Source: Blumeriella jaapii (taxonomy: Eukaryota; Ascomycota; Leotiomycetes; Helotiales; Drepanopezizaceae). Taken from it: DNA of 64,000 nt. Shown here one piece after another: positions 34,645-46,295 of the stretch (positions are counted from its first letter, which is position 1; each line of letters begins with the position of its first letter). The position numbers and the translations under genes are program-made. The notes under the pieces are model-generated. The model did not search any database, had not been told where the DNA came from, and saw only the letters and a list, made by a program, of their open reading frames with translations. The stretch lies in contig VWND01000005.1 of assembly GCA_009599575.1 (NCBI GenBank), positions 372,001-436,000 on the forward strand. The letters run 5' to 3'.

Positions 34645-35224
34645 ACAGTGAGAGGTTGCTTGTGTATAACCATGGGATTACGGGCGTATCGGCTGCACAT
34701 CGAGGAGTTTCGAGGGGTGGATATGGGGAGAATCGATACCAACCTTCTAGATATCAGGGACGGCGAAGATGGGGGTACCAGTTTCGTGTGCGGTCACATT
34801 GTGGTACGCAATCTGGCAAAGGGGCATGGTAGAGCTGGATCTGTTGTCCAAGTACAAGAAACAACAAACGAAGTCGCACTTGTAAACCAGCGCCCGTTGC
34901 ACGATGCCTTGAGCCGATGCAAACAAACGCCGTGATACAGTACAGTGCATGCAGTATAGAGCTATTTACAGTACAGTCTGTACTGCATGAACTGTACTGT
35001 ACATACACAGTACATCTCAATGTCTGCGCTAAAGTTCAACCTCGGCTCCGGACAACTGCTGCCAGGATCTCAACCGACAACCACCAACCACAACCCTCCC
35101 CAAAGCCACCTCTACCTAGGTACTTTCGCAAGGCTCGAGAATTTGCCGCGTCTCTCAAAACCACGTCTCCTTTCCTCCTCTTCTCCTCCTCTCCTCCTCT
35201 CCTCGTCTCCAGAGGATATTAGGA
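34645..35224. other. Spacer EAF7 to CAT2 with palindromic-word cluster
   Basis: 34936-35010 holds six overlapping TACAGTAC/GTACTGTAC words. The 100 bp before the CAT2 ATG are TCTCC-rich leader. No gene is seen. Confidence 0.6.
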
Positions 35225-37302
35225 ATGTTGAAGGCTATCGCCCAGGGTCGGACGTCCCCTCTGCTCAGAAGTAGCTTCACCGCGACACGACCATCACTTT
35301 CCCGAGTCAGTCAGGCCTGGATATTTGGATGGTATCTGGCTGACACATTTACAGACTTGGGGAATGGCGCCCGCAAATGCGCGGAGCCAGAGCTCTGCGC
35401 TGCCCCAAGGTATGCCCAAGTGTTACCCCTCATCGCATACTTTAGCTTAAATTCCGTATAGGGTACAAGGAGGACAACTCCAAAGGACCTATGCTGCGTT
35501 TTGAAGAGTCCTTGCCCAGGTTGCCCGTACCCACTCTCGAAGAGACAGCAAAACGATACTTAAAGTCGGTTCACCCGTTGTTGTCCACATCTGAATACGA
35601 AGCGACCACCAAGGCTGTACACGACTTTATCAAGCCAGGTGGAGCCGGCAACAAGCTCCAAGAGAAGCTGATTGCTAGAAGAGAAGACCCTAAAATCAAA
35701 AACTGGATCTACGAATGGTGGAATGATGCGGCATACCTGACCTACCGAGATCCGGTCGTGCCCTATGTCAGCTACTTCTACTCGTACAGAGATGACAGGC
35801 GGCGGAGAGATCCAGCTAAGCGAGCCGCTGCCATCACCACGGCGGCTCTGGAGTTCAAGAAGCAGGTTGATGCCGGCACGCTAGAGCCCGAATATATGAA
35901 GAAGCTGCCCATTTCCATGGAAACCCTGCAGTGGATGTTCAATTGCAGCAGAGTACCTGCTGTTCCGGCCGATTACCCAGCCAAGTACTCCGCGGATGAG
36001 CACAAGTACATTGTCGTAGTCCGTAAGAACCAGTTTTTCAAGGTCTACCACGAGGTTGACGGCAAGCAACTCAACACCTCTGAGCTTGAACAGCAATTCA
36101 AGCACATTTACCAGAAGGCAGAGAAGGTGCCAGCTGTAGGTGCTCTGACGTCTGAGAACCGAGATGTTTGGACAGATGCCCGAAAAGTGCTTCTGGAAGC
36201 CCACCCCTCTAATGCCGCCTCTCTCAAAGCCATTGAAGCTTCTTCATTTCTGTTCTGTTTAGATGATGCCAGTCCTGTCACTCTCGAGGAGCGCGCGCAC
36301 CAATACTGGCACGGAGATGGCTGCAATAGATGGTACGATAAGCCCCTCCAATTCATCGTCAATGACAACGGCACTGCTGGCTTCATGGGCGAGCACTCCA
36401 TGATGGACGGAACCCCCACCCAGCGCATCAACGACTACGTTAACGAATTGATCTTCAACAACAAACTTGACTTTTCCGATCCTTCAATCCGCTCCAGCCT
36501 GCCCGAGCCCTCGGTTATCAAGTTCCACGTCAACAAGGAAGTTCAAGCTAAAATTGAGCAAGCCACCAAGGACTTCACCGAAGTCATTGGCGCGCATGAG
36601 CTGCGAGTTCAAGCATACCAAGGCTATGGCAAGGGACTGATCAAGAAATTCAAGAGTTCTCCGGATGCCTACGTGCAAATGATCATCCAGCTCGCCTACT
36701 ACAAGATGTACGGCAAGAACAGACCAACCTACGAGTCAGCCGCTGTCCGCCGCTTCCAGCAAGGCCGAACCGAAACCTGTCGTTCTGTATCCGACGAGTC
36801 GGTTGCATTTTGCAAGGCTATCACTGACCCCTCCGTCGACAGCGAGACCGCCATTGCCGCGTTCCGCAAAGCTATCAGCGCACACGTGGAGTACATCACG
36901 GCTGCGTCTGACGGCAAGGGTGTGGATAGACATCTATTTGGTCTCAAGAAGCTTATCGGACCTGGGGAGGAGGTTCCAGCTATCTTCAAGGATCCCGCCT
37001 ACAGCTATTCGAGCAAGTGGTTCATTTCGAGCAGTCAACTGAGTTCAGAGTACTTTAATGGGTATGGATGGAGTCAGGTTGTAGATGACGGGTTCGGAAT
37101 CGCGTACATGATTAACGAAAACAGGTGGGCTTCCCTTCAAAATACCATGTTCATACTTGAAACTGACGATAATAGTATCCAATTCAACGTCGTTTCCAAG
37201 GGCCTCGGCAGCGAGAGGATGAGCTTCTACCTGAACGAAGCTTGCGGCGACCTGAGAGATTTGCTGATGCCTACGCTCGAAGCGCCGAAGGCCAAGCTGT
37301 AG
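35225..37302 (+). CDS. CAT2: Carnitine O-acetyltransferase, mitochondrial/peroxisomal
   Basis: Transfers acetyl groups between CoA and carnitine so that acetyl units can leave peroxisomes and enter mitochondria. Exons are 35225-35305, 35355-35409, 35462-37124 and 37176-37302, giving 641 aa. Exon 1 encodes an Arg/Ser-rich mitochondrial presequence. The C-terminus is AKL, a peroxisomal PTS1. A second in-frame ATG in exon 2 (35364, MAPANARSQSS) would give a form without the presequence. The catalytic His is in GEHSMMDGTPT (about residue 357); YWHGDGCNRWYDKPLQF and the FQQGRTETCRS carnitine/CoA-site region are clear. The last intron is 51 bp with no stop, so the unspliced reading stays open; YMINENSIQFNVVSKGLG across the splice is the conserved form. 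Confidence 0.97.
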
Positions 37303-38169
37303 AGGCTCGTTTGTGAGTTGCGAGGGTTAGAGTAAACAAGATGAAGAGGAGAAGGGATAGAAGGCATTTCTGTTGCTGTACAATATCCATTTGAGGCAAG
37401 CGAAGCGCTGTCCATGCTGTCGTTAGATATGATTCTATACCTGCTTTTCCAATGCCATTTAATTGTGCCGAGCGTCAGCACATCTCGGCTCAATCGAAAG
37501 TCCACGGTCCCGTAGTGTTGTACAGTACTTGCACGTCTTCTTCTCGAGTACGGAGCTGACCGTACGTCCGCCTCCTCGTAGTTCGGAACACTGCGTCGCT
37601 GGTGCGGCGTGTCCTGCCTCTCTGTGCCCCAGGCCGTTTCTCAGTGGCTACTTGGATTACTCACTAACCTCCTACTAAGTATCTGGGCGCGATAGTCTGG
37701 CTGGCTGGCGGAGCAGAGCCATGCGGGTTGGAAGAAAGGGCTGATGTAGAAAGACTAGGGACACCATGCCCCATCATTCTCCGGCTTGAGCAGGGCTCTG
37801 AGGGATATCGACATTGCAAGCCAATGCTTTTAGTGCCCTCCCCCCCCCCCCCCCTTCTTCCCCCGCAAAAAAACCCCCGGTAAGTGAAATGTTACTGCAT
37901 CAAACAGCTGTCTCTTCGCGCTGTGGATGTGTGTTAGCAGCGCAGTTGTGTAATAGAAAATGCGGTTACCTGTGGGTTATGTATGCATGTAGTAAAGCGA
38001 AAGTTGTTTAACAAGCTGAAGCTCCCACGCCTGACAGACAGGACAGAGAGAGATAAAAGTTAAGGTTGTTGTTGGTTTGGTACCTCTTCTATAATACACG
38101 ACACATGATTCAGCGCGCTTTATCAGACTACAGCATCGCAGCCGCCCATCCCACATATCCTACACGCCT
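37303..38169. other. Intergenic between convergent CAT2 and uS4m
   Basis: No gene. It has a C15 homopolymer at 37840-37854 and a TACAGTAC word near 37520. Confidence 0.6.
37840..37854. repeat. Poly-C tract (C15)
   Basis: Uninterrupted C run, about 315 bp beyond the stop of the minus-strand uS4m gene. It would be a G run in that gene's extended transcript. Confidence 0.85.
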
Positions 38170-39668
38170 CTACCTTCTCCTCAGATACCACGTAAAAGCC
38201 AACTGCATCGTTTCGGCATTGAACGGCGTCGGGACCTCGGTCAGCCCCGGTCTCGCCACGGGATCCCTCAAGTACACGGCGGAGCAGATCTTGTGGTTGA
38301 CCTCCAGGTACCGCGGTACGAACGCAAAGGCGCTCATGTACGGCCGGGGCTGCCAGGGCGTGGCGTACGGTTTCGACGGGTCGATCGCCGCCTCGGCGAT
38401 GCGCGCCATCCGGTGGGCGTATTCCTCTCGCCGCTGCTTCCTGATGCGCTCGTCGTAGGTGGGCCTTTTGGGTTTCTCGTCCGCCGAGGAAGGGTCGGCG
38501 GGCTTGGGTGGCAGGGCATTCCGCCTCTCCTTCCTGCGCTCTACTCTGGCTTGTTGGGCCGGGTGCTTGCGTGCTTGCTCCCACTCTCTTGCTATCTCGG
38601 CGCGCTTTGCCTCAAGCTTGTCGACAGGCAGCCTGAAGACCTGCGCACGGTACGTCGTTACTTTCTTCACCAGGGCTCGCAGGAGCTGCTTTTGCTTCGC
38701 GGTCATGGGCTTTTTCCGGTTGTTCTTCATCATCTCGACTTGCTTCAGTAGCACGGTTGTGTCCTTCATACGTTGATTTCGGAGGACCAGGCTATCCTTT
38801 AGGTTTGTCTGGCTGTAACTGGGCCTGGAGACTGTGAAATCGCCTGCGGCTTCGGCTTCGGAGATCTTCGCTGCCTTTTCAGCACGGTTTGCGGCCCTTC
38901 GCTCCATCTGCTGCACTCTGAACTTTTCCATCGTGATGTTCACCCGTGTCGAGGACCTCCGGAGTACTCTTCCCTGTCTCTTTTGCTGTACGTCTTTGGG
39001 TGCTCCCGTGGCGAAAAGGACCGACTCGGGCTCGACTTGGAACAGGTCTCCTGGGTTCAGAAGGTATCCGGGGTATGGCATCTAGCAATGTGAGAGCCCA
39101 TCTTCGCCCCACGTTATGATTCCGACTCACCTTCTTGCCATTGACCTTAACCTTCCCATGCACAACAAACTGCCTAGCCTGCCTCGCGCTGCTCGCGAAT
39201 AGCGCTCTCCAAATAGCCATGTCCAGACGCCTCTCCATTGGTGCGTAAGTCATATGCATATAGGGTATCAACTTCTGCCCAAACTTGAGCTTCGCCTCCG
39301 GATCCAAAGGCTCCTCTCTGCCGGAACCTCTTCCAGCAGCCAGCTCGGAGCCATCGTGTTCCGCCAGATACCTGTGGTCCATAGGCACGACCGAGTTGAG
39401 ATGGGGCGAGAACATCCGCTGCCATTGCTTCTCGCGGATCTGTTCACCATGATACGCCCTCGTCGTAGATTTTCCGAGCCATTTTTGTTGAAAGAATGTT
39501 TTATAGGCAGTGTTCATGGGCCGCCATCGGCTTAGATTGTAGAGGTTGTATTTCGACCAGGAGGCGCGTATTTTCTATCGAACTCAGCTTCCGAAAGGGA
39601 GGGCTCTCGATGAAATCTCATGGTGAACTCACCACCTTCTTCAGGCCGTGGAATCTCTTTCGTGCCAT
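38170..39668 (-). CDS. NAM9: Mitochondrial small-subunit ribosomal protein uS4m (NAM9)
   Basis: Mitoribosome assembly and decoding-site protein. Exons 39668-39633, 39574-39131 and 39081-38170 give 463 aa. The first exon is only 12 codons ([12 protein letters not shown]); it joins [19 protein letters not shown], which fits the NAM9 N-terminus. The S4 RNA-binding motif is at about residues 110-165: [47 protein letters not shown], split by a 49-bp intron. The C-terminal half is a long basic, helix-rich fungal extension ending in RRR. Confidence 0.95.
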
Positions 39669-40189
39669 AATCAAAGAACGGGGCGGGTTGGCAGAGGGGG
39701 AATTCCGAGTTCCCACACGACACGGACTGAGTTCTTCAATTGACTACCTGAGAAAATAATAGTGGGCCTAAGCCACTGAAGGGGCCTAGTGCATGCGACC
39801 GCACATAGCGCGCGAGCTTTCATCCCCGCGCTTCGAGATTTTCTCCAGAACTCCCAACTTCTTCTTCTCCCGCTCGTATCCAGTCGAGTATGCGCGGCAC
39901 TGTGTATCGGCGCATGCAATTGATTGTAAGTTGGTTCTGTTACTGCCCGCGACCGCATTCCGTTTTTCCATTACTCTTTACGACGTCAGCAGCTATCTTC
40001 TTCACCCCGCCATCCTAGACCGCACCGAGTCATCTTTTTTAATCCACCGACCACAATAGGAACAGCTCCCCCAATAGCAAGCGCCCACATACTTTTTCTT
40101 CCCTCGACCGACTGAACGTCGAGCGCAACCATCGCCGTTGATTTCCACAAATTCGATCGACGGAAAAAACAGATCTACCCGCGATCAAA
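39669..40189. promoter_or_regulatory. Divergent promoter region uS4m/La
   Basis: 520-bp shared upstream region of two RNA-related genes. The La side has a CAAAATG start context. No TATA box or repeat is evident. Confidence 0.5.
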
Positions 40190-41706
40190 ATGTCGGAAGC
40201 TACTGAGCCAGAGGCTACTGCCGCCGCGGTTCCCAACGACCACCCTGCCCAGCAAGAAGATACCAACGGTACTGTTGACACCGCGGGGAATAAGTCCGAA
40301 GCTCCAGAAGAGACCAATGGCTCGGCTCAAGTGAAGGAAGAGGAGAATGGAGAGGTCAAGGAAGCGGTCAAGGAAGAGGTCAAGGAAGAGGAGAACGGCC
40401 CAAACGACAACCTCAAGGAACGCAAGGATCGTACTTACGAGGACGGTGTCTTGAAGACCTCTGCCGAGTGCCTCCCTGGCGAGAACAATAGCAAATACAA
40501 CCCAGAGGTCTTGCCGGTTTCCGAGGACCACGATCTTATCCGTGCCCAGGTACATCAACTCAGTCTCTCCATTTTGTTCTGTGTTGCTAATTCTTTGCGA
40601 AAGGTCGAGTTCTACTTTTCCGACTCTAATCTTCCAGGGGACAATCATCTATACAAATTGACCGACGGAACTTCCAATAAGCCGGTTCCTCTCACAGAGA
40701 TCTGCAAATTCGGCCGAATGCGACGCTTCCAACCTCAATCCAATGTCGTTGCTGCTCTCCGAAAAAGCTCGTTTCTTGTCGTTTCAGGATCTGAAGGAGA
40801 AGAGCGTGTCAATCGCAAAGTCCCGTACGACCCCACCGCCCCAAAGAGCGAAGCTACCCCCCGATCTGTCTATGTTAAAGGCTTCGGTGACGAGGTTTCC
40901 AGCACGCAATTCGATATCGAGGCATTTTTCGCTCCTTATGGTCCAGTTAGATGTGTCCGTCTTCGCCGAACTGTAGACAAGCTCTTCAAGGGCTCTGTTT
41001 TCGTCGAGTTCGAGGATGAGGAGACTGCCGACAAATTCATGAAGCTGGACCCAAAGCCTCTGTGGAAGGATACTCACGCCCTCAAGATCATGACCAAGCA
41101 AGAGTGAGTTCATATGGCAATTCATGATGTCACAAGCCCTTTCACAACGTTTGCTAAGATATTCATAGCTACATGACACTAAAGGAGCAAGAAATCAAGG
41201 ATGGCAAGATCGAGCCCCAATTGCAACGAAACTTCAGAGGTCGTGGACGAGGGCGTGGACGAGGCGGTGATCACCGTAACGGAGACCGTCGGGACAACCG
41301 TGATCGGGGCAATGGAGGCGATCGAGATCCAGATGACTGGAAGAAGCGCCGCGAGGATGATCGTTCCTCTGGCTACAAGGACAAGCGTCGAGGTGGAGAC
41401 CGTCGTGAGGGAGACCGTCGAGGACGAGGAGGTCGTGGCGGACGTGGTGCACGCCGAGACGATCGAGGACCCAAGGACCGAAATAAGTAAGTTTTTGTCC
41501 CGATAACCACAGAGCGTTCTCTAATATGTGCTAGGGCTGTCAAGTCTGAGGAGACTGACGATGGCAAGAAGCCTGAAGTCAAGTCGGAGGCCACGTCCGA
41601 GGAGGCGCCCGCCAACGGAAAGCGTGCCCGTGAGGATGATGGAGGAGCAGAGGAGAAGCCGGCGAAGAAAGTTGATGTCAAGCTTGAAGTTGCTGCCGAG
41701 GCTTGA
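40190..41706 (+). CDS. LHP1: La protein (RNA polymerase III transcript chaperone)
   Basis: Binds 3' UUU-OH ends of new Pol III transcripts and protects pre-tRNAs in the nucleus. Exons 40190-40549, 40604-41103, 41169-41486 and 41535-41706 give 449 aa. The N-terminal ~115 residues are acidic with KEE repeats. The La motif begins at VEFYFSDSNLPGD (about residue 121) and holds GRMRRFQ and ALRKSSFLVV. The RRM has SVYVKGF (RNP2) and GSVFVEFED (RNP1), then MTKQDYMTLKEQEIKDGKI across intron 2. An RGG/RGD-rich basic region (about 298-390) and an acidic/basic tail follow. Intron 1 (54 bp) has no stop and is a multiple of three; splicing it restores the conserved La motif start. Confidence 0.95.
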
Positions 41707-42220
41707 TGACACCCAATTGATTTTCATTAAGGTTCACATTGCTGTTCTTGCCAACTTGGGATAGTCGCGTTCTGACGGTCTGGGCAGATATTCGTTAGTT
41801 GCATTGGCAAATGGCGTTCGGGTACTTCTCTCTTTGAGTACTAGGGAGACATTGCTCATCTGCTTCACAGATGGATTACTGTATTATGCACCAAGATTTG
41901 GGTTTCCACGAAATAGCACAGGTTCTATGGCAGGTTCGATAGCAGACACAAGAATCTCATTAGAAAACCCACTCTAGATTCTCGCTCTGCACATGTGCGA
42001 CTTGTATTGATCTCGGGAGTTGGGTAGCGTGCCATGGAATCTATAGGCGCCCATATATTCTACAACTATTCGCCCATGTACTCCCACCATGACATGTAGC
42101 TCCTGTAATGCATTTGACGCAAGGAGAATCCAATAATACACGAGGAAGGCTGCCATGTGAGCCAGTCGTTCCTATCCCCATCATACAAAGCCTGCACGCT
42201 CTGCCCATAACGTCGACCAT
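41707..42220. other. Intergenic between convergent La and mL44
   Basis: 3' flanks of convergent genes. I see nothing notable. Confidence 0.55.
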
Positions 42221-43419
42221 CTAGTGAATGATCTCTCCCAGGTCAATATGCACCGCCTCCCAAGGTTTTGCCTTCGGATCCTCTGTATCGCTCGGCACGC
42301 GCACGTTGTTTCCCGGGCTGTACAGATACCACGCCTTCAGAGCGTTGACACTCGCCCTGACCCTCGCCTCTGGTAAACTTGGCCCAGCACCCTCCCCGAG
42401 CTGATCATTCCCGCTGAAGATGCCCACCACAAAGACGGGCGACCTGCTCTTCCGCCCCGTCTCGCTCAATATCCTCGCCACGGGGTACTCGAAGCCCTCC
42501 CTCGCACATAACCTCGACAACTCCCTCACCGGCTCCTTGAACTGGAACAGCGACGCGATCTCCAAATGTCTGCTCAGCACGTGGTGCTTGACGAACGTTT
42601 TCGCGGCTTCCCGTCCGGCGTGCAGGTACACGCTGCCCACAACCGCCTTCACGAAATTTGAGTACGCTGTCTCCGCCGGCTTCGTCAACACGACGCCTGG
42701 CTTCTGGTGAATCGTATCTCCGAACTCATCGTCGTAAACCACTCTGCTGCTCATTCCTCGCCTGTAGTGCCAGTCTTTGTCCGGCGCGTACTGCCTCCCT
42801 GTGCCGCCCTGTTCACCGGCGCCCCAGACCGCATCCTCCCGTACTGCAAGAAGCCTGGATCGACCTCCGATCCTGGCGCGGCCGCAGACTCTACTCCCCA
42901 TTCTTGTCCGATCTTCTGCAGCGTTTGGGGGCCCTGGTAGGCGTATGTTGCTGCAAACAGAACCGCCATGGGCAGCCGCGGATATTTGCAGAGGAGGAAC
43001 TCGCAGACGTGAAGGGAGAGTATGGAGCCCCCAAGTTGCGCCAACGCTTCGTTGTTGAAGTGTGGATTCTGGTCCGCAGACGGATCGACTAGTGTGCGAG
43101 CCATGGTCTGCAGCGGCAATCTCTTGGGGAGAGAAAGACGTGCGTGTAGAGCAGCCAGCTTTGCGGAGGTCAACGCCGCCTCGGGGAGTGGTGAGGGATA
43201 GGGGCTCGAGGGATGTCTCGCACTCGGCGGCTCGAATTCAAGGTCCTCCAGATCAACATGTCCGTCGTCCATGGCAGCTCTTGAGGGCGAAAGGGAAGAC
43301 TGTGACCGTGGCTGCGTCCTGGCTATGCAGCCTGTTGAGGGCGAGGGCCGTAGACAGCATGGTCGTGTGCGCGGCGAGAGCAATTGCGCGCCTAATCGGT
43401 CCAACCTGAGTCGTTTCAT
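42221..43419 (-). CDS. MRPL3: Mitochondrial large-subunit protein mL44 (MRPL3), frame-broken here
   Basis: RNase III-fold protein of the mitochondrial 54S subunit. Starting at ATG 43419 (basic presequence MKRLRLDRLGAQLLSPR), the first part reads through KLAALHARLSLPKRLPLQTMARTLVD and FNNEALAQLG. It continues through CKYPRLPMAVLFAATYAY and EVDPGFLQY. The second part, one frame over, has YRRGMSSRVVYDDEFGDT, KPAETAYSNFVKAVVGSVYLHAGREAAK and the closing dsRNA-binding-like region to GEIIH. Both halves are needed for the family. The frame switch lies between 42840 and about 42790. One extra G in the GGG at 42840-42838 would give an unbroken 399-aa protein. GT-AG readings (68 or 83 bp) use poor donors and delete coding-like residues. 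An upstream in-frame ATG at 43536 is less presequence-like. Confidence 0.88.
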
Positions 43420-43688
43420 CGGTCCTTTGCCTCCTCTACCAGGCCCTGCAAGTCGAGGGAAGTTGTTTGCGCGGGTTTCGTTGTTGTTTTCGGTACGCGA
43501 TTGCTGCAGATAACTTTTGAAAAAGATCAGGCTCATGGCAGGGGTACTGTAGTACTTTAGTGGCCTCAGGCTGCATTCTTCCCATACGATGTATGAACAG
43601 TACTAGACAGTACAACCACACTTCTAAGGAGCTTCCCAGCACCCTTTCCTGCGAGTCTTTTCCCCGCAACGACAAGCAATTGATCAAA
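43420..43688. promoter_or_regulatory. Divergent promoter region mL44/small complex I-like gene
   Basis: About 270 bp shared by two mitochondrial genes. It contains a GTACTGTAGTAC palindromic word near 43545 and a CAGTAC word pair near 43600. Confidence 0.5.
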
Positions 43689-44113
43689 ATGGTACGTTCG
43701 CAAGCTCTCGGTACCGGATGGCTTGGTTACTGACATCTTCTAGGGTGGCAACGGCAAGATACCGTAAGTCAATCGCGAACGCGACGCAGCTCGGTATCAT
43801 CCCTTCGACCCTAACGTGGTTCTAGATACCCCAAGCACGTCTGGTCACCGGCTGGTGGCTGGTACTCCCAACCTGCGAACTGGAAAGCGAACACGGCGTT
43901 CTTCAGCGTGGTGATCGTGGGTATCACGGCGATGATGTGGAAGCTGAGTGCAGAGAGAGAGTACCGCACGAAGTTCCCGGAGGAGGGACGATTCTTCCCA
44001 AGTCGGTAGTACGTTACACTGGATGCCCTCGAGGTGTGGAAGTGCTAATGGGTGGCAGTTGGAGCAAGCAAATCAAGCAGCATGAACAGGATGTGAGGGA
44101 CGGCAAGGCATAG
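43689..44113 (+). CDS. Small single-TM mitochondrial protein, probable complex I accessory subunit
   Basis: Exons 43689-43691 (ATG only), 43744-43763, 43826-44005 and 44059-44113 splice in phase to 85 aa. Introns are 52, 62 and 53 bp. The protein begins MGGNGKIPYPKHVWSPAGGW, has one hydrophobic helix (about residues 31-46, FFSVVIVGITAMMW) and a charged C-terminal half with FPEEGRFFPSRYWSKQIK. Size, PYPKHVWSPxGGW start and single helix fit small fungal NADH:ubiquinone oxidoreductase accessory subunits of the inner membrane. The exact subunit name is not certain. The conserved, codon-consistent splicing makes the gene itself secure. Confidence 0.8.
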
Positions 44114-44833
44114 ATGGAGTGGATTGCGAGGCGCTTGTACAAATCTACGGAGTCATACAATGACCGGACTACATTTCAATTGTCCAGCGGTTGAACTGAT
44201 GGTCTTAATGTGCAATGCTGTCAACGACTCGATTTGAATCTCGAATGTGGCTCTCGTTGGGTCCGCTGGCGTGATAAGATACCGGAGAAGCGATATTAGA
44301 AGCATTGAGATAAGTAGGGGCGGTACTGGGATTTCGCATCGGCCAGTGCCCTTACTCTATCCAATTCAATGGATACCAGACTCATCTTTCTCGTGTTTTG
44401 GCGGGCTTTTTCTTGAAGGGCGAAACTAGGTAGCTATGTCTCATATCCATATCCCGGACACATCGCAGTACAGTACTTTGCAGGACTCCCATCACACAAC
44501 ACTTTACCGACGTAGTCCAGTACATACAGCCGTTTTCGAACTCCAGACTCCCAATCACGTAGCCATCTCTCATTCATCGTCTATCAACCATTCCAAGCCC
44601 AATCAGACAACCACCTCGCCCGGCAGTATGTCCAGCCTGACATCTCCAAGCCTGACATCTTCCAGCCAATGACAAGCCTCTATTCTCAATTGCCTCTCGG
44701 CCCAGGCGATTACGAAGTTGAGCCTACCACCTTTCCCGCCCCACTCACCCTTCCCTCGGGACAAAAAGTTTTCTAGCCCGTCATAATACCCAGCACCCAA
44801 ACATGTTCCATCATCCAATGAAATCTCACAAGA
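44114..44833. other. Spacer before tRNA-Phe
   Basis: No gene. CAGTACAGTACT word at 44468 and CCAGTACATACAG near 44515. Confidence 0.55.
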
Positions 44834-44928
44834 GCGGCTTTAGCTCACTTGGGAGAGCGCCAGACTGAAGCTTCAAACTTCAGGAACTGTACATCTGGAG
44901 GCACTGTGTTCGATCCACAGAAGCCGCA
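44834..44928 (+). tRNA. tRNA-Phe (GAA) with a 22-nt intron
   Basis: Acceptor stem GCGGCTT (44834-44840) pairs with AAGCCGC (44921-44927); the discriminator is A. The D arm is GCTC/GAGC. The anticodon stem is CCAGA/TCTGG with anticodon GAA at 44867-44869. The intron (44871-44892) sits one base 3' of the anticodon, the canonical position, and contains CTTCAG able to pair with the anticodon loop. The T arm is CTGTG-TTCGATC-CACAG. The mature length is 73 nt before CCA addition. Confidence 0.97.
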
Positions 44929-46295
44929 TACTCTGCGAATCGGGGTTACACCTTGATAATACGAACACATTTTTTTTCATCATTTTTTGAGGCCGCTGGT
45001 AAATGAATGGCTGAGAGGGGAGGAGGAGGGGTTTAGGCGAGGTGAGGCGATTCTTTTTGCACGGGAACTCGCTTGCTCGAGGATGGGAATGTAGCCAAAT
45101 GAGAATGTTCGTGGCTATTTCCTTCTACAGCAGTGGTGATCACTTTCGTAATCTTCATTATCAATTCCCTTTTTTTTTCCTTTTTTTTCTTCTTTTTTTT
45201 CCTTTCTCGGCTTTTTTAGACCAGTGTGATAACAGCCGAGATATCGCTACCGGAGTCACCTGACTTATCAAACATCAAACAAAGAAAGCACTTCCAATGA
45301 ATGATATCTGTATACTCCCAAGCACACGCTTTTACCATTTCCCAACGCAAGTGGAAATGATCTTGTCTGCCTCACCTTACCTTACTTACATACACTCTTG
45401 CCCTTTACAAGCGCTTCCATTTAGTGGATTTTTGTCTGGTCTATGTACACTTTTTGGTCAAACAAGACACGGGGGGGGCAGGGAGGGGGGCATACCTAAT
45501 CAGCCATTTTATTCTCCGCCCTCGACCCTGCCTGTAGATACATACTTATACCTACCTACTGTACTGTACATACTGTACCGCCGGTCCATCATCCTTCATC
45601 AGTTCTAGCTAGGTACATACATACAGTAGCTGTCTGTCAACCGAGGTGGCTGGCCCACGCGACCGATCTCTTACCAGCCCAGCCAGCCCTGAAGACTGGG
45701 ACTGTTCTTGGTGACGCAGGATATCGATAGATACCTAGGGAGGGTTTCATTCATGGATGCATGCCATGCCGCCCGTCTCCGAATACCAGACAGTCAGTCT
45801 CGCTTAGGTTCTGTCATAGTACATACCTACAGTACGTACGCGACGACAACGAACGGCTCGAACGACCTACATCAGACAGAGGGCATTCGAAATACCTAGC
45901 GAGTGACGGGAAAGACGGAGTGTTGCCAGTGTCGTCGTGGAGGCTCCTTTTCCTCCAACCGCGAAGCTCAAAGTGGAGGAGGAGGAGAGGAGGGGATCAA
46001 AGAAGAGTAGCACTTGCTTGATATGCACAGCAGAAAACTCCCATATACAAGATCTGCTCGCCAGCAGAAGCGGAGAAAGCTGGCAAAACCGATAGCAAGA
46101 AGCTCCCGAGGGCAATGCGAGGACTGCTACAATCACACAGCATATGGGCTTGAGGACTAGTGGAGATCACCGTCTAGTCTGAAGCAGTGTTTGGCTTGCC
46201 ACGAGCTTAACTAAGAGCCTACCTAGGTTCTCATTCCAACTCGACGAGAAACACATACACCCAATATTGTACAAGTCCCAGCCATCTGCTCCCCA
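44929..46295. other. Intergenic with T-rich tracts
   Basis: No supported gene. A T-rich block lies at about 45168-45218 and palindromic words at 45558-45578, 45622 and 45818-45840. Confidence 0.55.

Noticed and set aside
34080..34742. 220-codon minus-strand ORF opposite EAF7
   Set aside because: Shadow of the acidic EAF7 tail; begins in the 3' flank and lacks any family feature.
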